NCBI RefSeq assembly: GCF_009372255.1
Contig: NZ_LXGN01000002.1
Location: 1-55,378, forward strand
Reading direction: 5' to 3'
Source of the DNA: Acinetobacter guerrae
GTDB taxonomy: Bacteria; Pseudomonadota; Gammaproteobacteria; Pseudomonadales; Moraxellaceae
DNA length: 55,378 nt
The translations under genes were made by a program, and so were the position numbers. The notes beneath the pieces were generated by a model that was given only the letters and a program-made list of their open reading frames with translations, was not told where the DNA came from and searched no databases. Positions within the stretch are counted from its first letter, which is position 1. Every line of letters starts with the position of its first letter. Positions 49,718-55,378 of this stretch are shown here, piece after piece.

Positions 49718-52354
49718 ATGAGCAATACTCAATATCGTAAACCGCTGCTGATTCAAAAAAATGGTGATACCCAGCTTGAATACTATGACGTGCGTCAAGC
49801 CGTTGAAGATATTCAGCCAGGCGCATATGAAACCTTGCCATATACCTCTAAAGTGTTGGCAGAACAATTAGTTCGCAAAGCTGAACCAGCGCATTTAACA
49901 GACTACTTAAAGCAATTGATTGAACGTCGTCAGGATCTAGATTTTCCTTGGTATCCTGCGCGTGTAGTGTGTCATGATATTTTGGGTCAAACAGCATTGG
50001 TTGACCTTGCAGGTTTGCGTGATGCAATTGCCGATAAAGGTGGTGATCCATCTAAAGTCAATCCAGTTGTGCCTACTCAGTTAATTGTGGATCACTCATT
50101 AGCTGTAGAGTACGGTGGTTTTGATCCTGACGCATTTGAGAAAAACCGTGCAGTTGAAGATCGCCGTAACGAAGATCGTTTTCACTTTATTGAGTGGACC
50201 AAGACCGCATTTAAAAATGTCGATGTAATCCCTGCGGGTAACGGCATCATGCATCAGATCAACTTGGAGAAAATGTCTCCAGTGGTGCAAAATCGTGATG
50301 GCTTAGCGTTCCCAGATACATGTGTTGGTACAGACTCACATACACCACATACCGATGCACTGGGTGTTATTTCAATTGGTGTAGGTGGTTTGGAAGCAGA
50401 AAATGTCATGCTTGGTCGCGCATCGTGGATGCGTCTGCCAGACATTATCGGTGTGGAATTGGTGGGGCAGCGTCAAGCTGGTATCACTGCCACAGACATC
50501 GTACTCGCATTGACTGAGTTTTTACGCAAAGAACGTGTGGTGGGGGCCTATCTTGAATTTTTTGGCGAAGGTGCTGACAGTATGTCAGTTGGTGATCGTG
50601 CCACGATTTCTAACATGACCCCAGAATATGGTGCGACTGCTGCAATGTTCTATATCGACCAGAATACCATTGATTATTTACGCCTCACAGGTCGTGAAGA
50701 TGATCAAGTGGTATTGGTTGAACAATACGCGAAAGAAATTGGTCTTTGGGCATCGGATATGACCAAAGCTGAGTATCCACGTGTATTACGTTTTGATTTA
50801 TCTCAAGTCACTCGTAACATTGCTGGTCCATCAAACCCGCATGCACGTGTATCAACGGCTGATTTAGCAGCAAAAGGGATTGCGGGCAATTTGGATGCAG
50901 CAAAAGTACAAGAAGCAGAAGGACTAATGCCAGACGGTGCTGTGATTATTGCTGCAATTACCTCTTGTACCAATACATCAAATCCACGTAATACGGTGGC
51001 AGCGGGATTATTGGCACGTAAAGCCAATGAGCTTGGTTTGGTGCGAAAGCCGTGGGTGAAATCATCATTTGCGCCAGGCTCTAAAGCGGCTGCGCTATAT
51101 TTGGAAGAAGCGGGCGTACTTGAGGACCTCGAGAAACTTGGGTTTGGTATCGTGGCGTATGCATGTACCACGTGTAATGGTATGTCGGGCGCACTTGATC
51201 CAGTGATTCAACAAGAAATCATTGATCGTGACTTATATGCAACCGCAGTGCTTTCGGGGAACCGCAACTTCGATGGCCGTATCCATCCCTATGCAAAGCA
51301 GGCGTTTTTGGCATCTCCACCATTGGTCGTGGCATATGCGATTGCAGGAACGATTCGTTTTGACATTGAAAAAGATGTACTTGGTACAGACAAAAATGGT
51401 CAATCCATTTACCTCAAAGATATCTGGCCTTCGGATGCCGAAATTGATGCGTTAGTCAAAGAGGCGGTGAAGCCTGAACAATTCCGTAAAGTTTATATCC
51501 CAATGTTTGACTTAGGCGTAACGGAAGAAGCAGAAAGTCCGCTATATGACTGGCGTCCGCAAAGTACCTATATCCGCCGTCCACCATACTGGGAAGGGGC
51601 ATTGGCTGCACCACGTACTTTAGCCAATATGCGTCCGCTTGCGATCTTGGGGGATAACATCACCACAGATCATTTATCGCCATCCAATGCGATTATGATG
51701 GATTCGGCAGCGGGTGAATATCTACACAAAATGGGTGTACCTGAAGAAGACTTCAACTCTTACGCAACCCATCGTGGTGACCATTTAACTGCACAACGTG
51801 CAACATTTGCCAATCCGAAACTATTTAATGAAATGGTTATTCGTTCAGATGGTACGATTAAACAGGGTTCAAAAGCACGCGTTGAGCCAGAAGGCGAAGT
51901 GATGCGCATGTGGGAAGCGATTGAAACCTACATGAACCGTAAGCAACCGTTGATTATTGTTGCAGGTGCGGATTATGGTCAGGGTTCAAGCCGTGACTGG
52001 GCAGCCAAAGGTGTACGTCTTGCAGGTGTGGAAGCGATTGTTGCTGAAGGTTTTGAGCGTATTCACCGTACTAACTTAGTGGGTATGGGCGTTTTACCGC
52101 TTGAGTTTAAAGCGGGTGTTAATCGCAAGACCTTAAAACTAGATGGTACTGAGCTTTATAGCGTGATTGGTAATATTGCGCCACGTTCGACTTTAACTTT
52201 AGTGATTGAGCGTGCCACAGCGGATGGTAAAGAAGAAATTCTGGAAGTGCCTGTAACTTGTCGCTTAGATACAGAAGAAGAAGTTTCTGTATATGAAGCG
52301 GGTGGGGTATTACAACGTTTTGCACAAGACTTTTTAGAGGGTCAAGTGGCTTAA
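49718..52354 (+). CDS. acnD: 2-methylcitrate dehydratase, Fe/S-dependent (AcnD)
   Basis: The 878-residue aconitase-family enzyme has the [4Fe-4S] ligands in SCTNTSNP and ACTTCNG, and the C-terminal swivel domain GADYGQGSSRDWAAKG. It converts 2-methylcitrate to 2-methylaconitate. AcnD usually works with PrpF, but no prpF follows here. The ATG one base after the prpC stop is chosen because the longer frame lies inside prpC. Confidence 0.93.
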   Translation: MSNTQYRKPLLIQKNGDTQLEYYDVRQAVEDIQPGAYETLPYTSKVLAEQLVRKAEPAHLTDYLKQLIERRQDLDFPWYPARVVCHDILGQTALVDLAGLRDAIADKGGDPSKVNPVVPTQLIVDHSLAVEYGGFDPDAFEKNRAVEDRRNEDRFHFIEWTKTAFKNVDVIPAGNGIMHQINLEKMSPVVQNRDGLAFPDTCVGTDSHTPHTDALGVISIGVGGLEAENVMLGRASWMRLPDIIGVELVGQRQAGITATDIVLALTEFLRKERVVGAYLEFFGEGADSMSVGDRATISNMTPEYGATAAMFYIDQNTIDYLRLTGREDDQVVLVEQYAKEIGLWASDMTKAEYPRVLRFDLSQVTRNIAGPSNPHARVSTADLAAKGIAGNLDAAKVQEAEGLMPDGAVIIAAITSCTNTSNPRNTVAAGLLARKANELGLVRKPWVKSSFAPGSKAAALYLEEAGVLEDLEKLGFGIVAYACTTCNGMSGALDPVIQQEIIDRDLYATAVLSGNRNFDGRIHPYAKQAFLASPPLVVAYAIAGTIRFDIEKDVLGTDKNGQSIYLKDIWPSDAEIDALVKEAVKPEQFRKVYIPMFDLGVTEEAESPLYDWRPQSTYIRRPPYWEGALAAPRTLANMRPLAILGDNITTDHLSPSNAIMMDSAAGEYLHKMGVPEEDFNSYATHRGDHLTAQRATFANPKLFNEMVIRSDGTIKQGSKARVEPEGEVMRMWEAIETYMNRKQPLIIVAGADYGQGSSRDWAAKGVRLAGVEAIVAEGFERIHRTNLVGMGVLPLEFKAGVNRKTLKLDGTELYSVIGNIAPRSTLTLVIERATADGKEEILEVPVTCRLDTEEEVSVYEAGGVLQRFAQDFLEGQVA

Positions 52355-52386
52355 TACTTTAGCTAAATATTATTGATATTGTTTAA

Positions 52387-52416
52387 TAAAAACCCTATCT
52401 TGATGGTGGGGTTTTA
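52387..52416 (+). terminator. Possible terminator after acnD
   Basis: AAAACCC and GGGGTTTT form an A/T-supported stem around a loop. It would end the prp operon. Confidence 0.55.
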
Positions 52417-52418
52417 TT

Positions 52419-53578
52419 TTGGTAGATATAGTGTTTTTTTATATTGATGAAAGTGGTCATACAGGTAATAACTTATTTGATAGGACACAGTCATATTTAT
52501 ATTAGGGAGTTGTTGGCTCAATGGTTAATTTGGATATCTTAGCTAAAGAGGATATTTTAAAATTAAGAAAGAAATTCGGTGTTGATAGATTATATGCGAC
52601 AGAATTGGGAGAAGGTAAACTAATTAATTTAATTTCTGAGTTAAAAGAAATATCGAAAAAATTTTCTATAAATTTCGATTTTATAGGGTTAAAAAAGATG
52701 ATTACCCCGTCATATGTTTTTTTTGATCAGATATTTGATCAAGGTATAAATCCAGCAATGACATGGTCTGGATACTGGACTCCACTAAGATATGTAATAT
52801 TAGCAAAGTTGAACTTTCTCTTTGACGAAGAATTAAAAAGAACAGCATGGGAAGCTAGATTGTGCTCAAAAGATGAAGAGGCTGATGAAAAAGTAATTTA
52901 TATTTGTGAAAACTAATTAGTCGTCTGGAAAAGTTAAATGATATTAGGTCAAGAGGACTATTTTTTGATGTTTTAATCTGGGCTAAAAATAATGTAAGAA
53001 AGTTAAGTTTTAATGCTAAGACAAAAAGAGACAAAAAATTCATTTCTCCTAATTTAATAGGTTTTCAAGCAGTTTACTGGGGGGTAACCAATCGAGCGAA
53101 GAAGAAAAAGAGAAAAGTATTGGGAATTATAGTAGATCAGCAGGATCAGTTTAATACAGTACAGGATTATTTGTTACAAATTTATAGAAACGCCGAAGGT
53201 TTTTTTTATCCACATAGCTTTGGTTTAGGTGGAATGGATTATAGAAATATTCCAACAATTATTCCAAAATTTAAAAGCTCTAAAGTATCAGTAGGTCTAG
53301 AAATAGTTGATATTTATTTGTGGTTATTTAAAAGATATCTTGATGGTAAGTTGTTGAATTCATTGTTAATATATTTTGTTAAATCTCAAATGAATAAAGT
53401 TTACTGTGATGAAGTATCAATTAATGCAACTAATCAGCGGTTTAGTGCTTGGATGCAAGATTTACCAGATGTTACATATGAACAGATGTTGATTGGGCAA
53501 AAGATGAAACAAATGGAAGAAACAAAAAGGAAAAAGAGTGTAGAGCAATATTATAAATCAACTCCTATTAATAATTGA
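52419..53578 (+). pseudogene. DUF3800-family gene, broken by a stop and a frameshift
   Basis: Residues after a TTG start read FFYIDESGHTGNNLFD, the DUF3800 signature (YIDESGxxG). The frame hits TAG at 52503-52505, then continues 52506-52916, then shifts by one base near 52913 and runs to 53578 (RLEKLNDIRSRGLFF onward). Together the pieces make about 385 codons, full length for the family. DUF3800 proteins are often on mobile elements. The lesions could be real or sequencing errors. Confidence 0.75.
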
Positions 53579-53602
53579 TATTCACATTTACTTTGTAAAA
53601 GG

Positions 53603-53628
53603 GGCTACAATCTTTATTGTAGCTTTTT
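53603..53628. terminator. Terminator between the DUF3800 gene and the toxin gene
   Basis: GCTACAAT, 4 bases and ATTGTAGC form a perfect stem followed by five T on the plus strand. It sits between the end of the DUF3800 gene and the convergent toxin gene. Confidence 0.7.
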
Positions 53629-53664
53629 GCCTCGTTCCACCTCTGTGTGGTGAGATGCCAAAAA

Positions 53665-54081
53665 TCAAAAATATGCTGCACCATCAAATGGATTAAACAA
53701 CTTTACCCCAAACCCCTTAAAGTCAGCAATATTTCGAGTGACTACAGTTAAATGATGTTGTTTTGCTAACGCTGCAATCATAGCATCTTCATATAAAGTG
53801 TCAGAAGTGCGATGCATCAATTTTGCCCAAACTCTAAAAATATCAGCAGTCATCGGTAGCACATTATAGGAATCTGCAACCAAATCTAACCATTGCTCAA
53901 TTTGTTGGGCTTTAGTAGGATCCTGTTCACGAGTGATTTCAATGCCTGCCTGAATCTCGCCAATCGTCACAGCAGATAAAAATAAATCCTTATCTTCAAT
54001 GGACTGAATCCAAGCCACAACTGCCCCATGCGGTTTAGGCTTGCGTAATTCAGAAATGACATTGGTATCTAACAAATACAT
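53665..54081 (-). CDS. PIN-domain toxin (VapC/FitB type)
   Basis: The 138-residue RNase-type toxin starts MYLLDTNVISELRKPKP with the first acidic residue at D5. E42, D99 and D120 are the other metal ligands, all present. It follows the antitoxin gene after 3 bp. The target RNA is unknown. Confidence 0.88.
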   Translation of the reverse strand: MYLLDTNVISELRKPKPHGAVVAWIQSIEDKDLFLSAVTIGEIQAGIEITREQDPTKAQQIEQWLDLVADSYNVLPMTADIFRVWAKLMHRTSDTLYEDAMIAALAKQHHLTVVTRNIADFKGFGVKLFNPFDGAAYF

Positions 54082-54084
54082 GAC

Positions 54085-54342
54085 TTAATCCAGTTCAGGA
54101 ATATTACGGCGTTTTACTAGTCTTGAACGTGGCAAATCCATCTCAAAACGATGCTCATCGCTTAATAATAATTCTTTTAATGAGGGTTTTGCCGAAGTGG
54201 TAAGGCGTTGCCATTCCTCAATCGGTACCAGTACAGCAGTTTGTACCCCACGCTTGGTAATCAATTGTGTACCCTCAAGCATACAACATTCGAGTAATTC
54301 GCTAAATTTGGCTTTAGCATCTTGTACAGACCATGTGTGCAT
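54085..54342 (-). CDS. Phd/YefM-type antitoxin
   Basis: The 85-residue product starts MHTWSVQDAKAKFSELLECC, the Phd/YefM fold, and ends in a basic tail that would neutralise the toxin. AAAGG lies 8 bases before the ATG. A GTG three codons upstream is possible. A perfect palindrome lies upstream at 54361-54378. Confidence 0.86.
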   Translation of the reverse strand: MHTWSVQDAKAKFSELLECCMLEGTQLITKRGVQTAVLVPIEEWQRLTTSAKPSLKELLLSDEHRFEMDLPRSRLVKRRNIPELD

Positions 54343-54360
54343 GATGTTCACCTTTAAATA

Positions 54361-54378
54361 ACTAGTTATTTAACTAGT
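54361..54378. promoter_or_regulatory. Operator of the toxin-antitoxin pair
   Basis: ACTAGTTA, 2 bases and TAACTAGT form a perfect 18-bp palindrome directly upstream of the antitoxin gene, where such systems place the autoregulatory operator. Confidence 0.6.
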
Positions 54379-54581
54379 CTAATGGTTGAGTTTGATAAAA
54401 TCAAGATGCAGACTGGGTTGAAATATTTATTTATGGGTACTAAGAGCATAGGATGGATGAGGTAGCTTAAAGTTATTTTTATAACATTTTAGACGCTACC
54501 ACTCGTCAGAAAGGTCAATCATTCACCAACTTTATCAAGTTATAATATATATACCATTTCTAAAATCTATGGAGAGCAAAA

Positions 54582-54725
54582 ATGGTTACTGCTGGCGAAA
54601 AACCTGGAACAGGCTTCTATTTTTGTGTCCAATGCGGACATCGCGTTTACTTAGAAATTGGTACTGATCGTTTACCTCCGTGTACCAAATGCCTTGGCAA
54701 GCAATTTAACAGTAAGCTTGCTTAA
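54582..54725 (+). CDS. Short zinc-ribbon protein, 47 residues
   Basis: The product reads MVTAGEKPGTGFYFCVQCGH and then PPCTKCLGKQF: two C-x-x-C pairs, the layout of a small zinc ribbon. GGAGAG precedes the ATG by 8 bases. A terminator (AAGCCCTA/TAGGGCTT) lies at 54763-54790. It is a conserved-looking short gene. Function unknown. Confidence 0.75.
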   Translation: MVTAGEKPGTGFYFCVQCGHRVYLEIGTDRLPPCTKCLGKQFNSKLA

Positions 54726-54762
54726 GCTGCACACATCAAACAGTTATCCGCTGTTTTGAATG

Positions 54763-54791
54763 AAAGCCCTATCACTCGGTAGGGCTTTTTA
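54763..54791 (+). terminator. Terminator after the zinc-ribbon gene
   Basis: AAGCCCTA and TAGGGCTT pair across an 8-base loop, followed by T. Confidence 0.75.
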
Positions 54792-55378
54792 ATACCTAAA
54801 ATATGTAATCACAGCGCACAGTACTACAAAAAAAGTATATTTAATGAATAAATGATTCAGATATAAATGAATCAAAAGCCTATTATCTCTGGCAAACCAT
54901 TATTACCTTTCAGCTTTAAATAGCCCCCTCTTTTGTCTAAGCTAATATTCCATTTATGATGGTAAAGCATCATACTGTATCTATTGAATACAGCCTTTGA
55001 TTTCTTAAAAAACTATTTCACAAGATGTTATGTTGTGTTTTTAATTTAATGAAAAATAATAAATTTTACGGGTTAAATGACCCTGTAAGTTTAACTTTCC
55101 AACTACAGACAAGAAAAATATGTATTACACATTAACATACCTAAAAAGCATGAAAACATACTTTTAGAGGTGTTGGATAAAACGTGCTTTTTCGGTAGAG
55201 TTGATCATTAAGGAACAGATAAAAGCAGGCTGCAAATCCATAACGCATTTACGATTTCACAGTGAAACACCCCAAATTTATAGGTCAGTTAATTGTGAAA
55301 TACCCATGCAACATGTGGACGTAGTTTGAAAGTTGGGCTAGCAGCTTAAGCCACCCGACTTATTCATTTTGGCGATTT
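54792..55378. other. Gene-poor end of the window
   Basis: No complete gene is visible in this AT-rich 590-bp stretch. A plus-strand frame without a usable start runs from 55168 to a TGA at 55327-55329 and encodes a coding-like string (FSVELIIKEQIKAGC, then HVDVV at the end), so it may be the end of a decayed gene. Nothing else is supported. Confidence 0.4.

Noticed and set aside
55168..55329. A 53-codon open frame at the window end
   Set aside because: It has no start codon or ribosome site and no recognised family. It is mentioned only as a possible remnant.

Overview
The window looks like an Acinetobacter chromosome segment carrying one nearly complete lambdoid-type prophage. The host assignment rests on the AT-rich composition, the trpGDC and prpB-prpC-acnD neighbours, and a UmuDAb-type operator in front of the prophage umuDC. 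The assignment comes from reading the sequence, not from a search.

Layout. Positions 1-3140 (minus strand) hold a type VI secretion accessory cluster: two PAAR proteins, a lipoprotein, a secreted protein and very short, possibly decayed effector/immunity frames. Positions 3278-5729 are trpC, trpD and trpG. A prophage of about 40.4 kb lies between a 19-bp near-direct repeat at 5713-5731 and 46099-46117. The left copy contains the trpG start codon, so the phage has inserted exactly at the 5' end of trpG. Right of attR a sequence diverged from the phage left end is still visible, so a related prophage probably once occupied the same site. From 46362 the chromosome continues with a small acidic protein, a GntR regulator, prpB, prpC, acnD, a broken DUF3800 gene, a Phd/PIN toxin-antitoxin pair and a 47-residue zinc-ribbon gene.

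Phage organisation. A leftward early operon (10557 to 5862) encodes a Sak4-like ATPase, an SSB-like protein, an exonuclease and an HNH protein. CI (10755-11447) and Cro/CII (from 11575) face each other across operators related to AAAACAnnnTGTTTT, and the same operator also occurs three times in front of the leftward operon. The rightward early operon holds a methyltransferase, a lambda O-like protein with iterons inside its gene, a P-like helicase loader, several small genes and a Q-like antiterminator. A late promoter, a terminator and a long hairpin-rich leader follow. The late genes are moron genes, terminase, portal, Mu F-like protein, protease, decoration protein, capsid and tail genes up to the tape measure. 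Inside the tail module sit envelope-protein morons and a P22 immI-like second immunity region (divergent Arc-type genes plus an antirepressor). The tape measure is fused in frame to the end of a distal tail protein, so most of the tail-tip module seems deleted and the prophage is probably tail-defective. Holin, GH108 endolysin and nested Rz/Rz1 follow.

The most notable part is a minus-strand accessory operon near the right end (41755 to 38826). It encodes a protein resembling the type I-F anti-CRISPR AcrIF11 (an ADP-ribosyltransferase), a YdiL/Aca2-like helix-turn-helix protein, and an SF2 helicase. A perfect inverted repeat lies exactly between the -35 and -10 boxes of its promoter. Next to it are umuDC under a UmuDAb-like box, an SRAP protein and the integrase.
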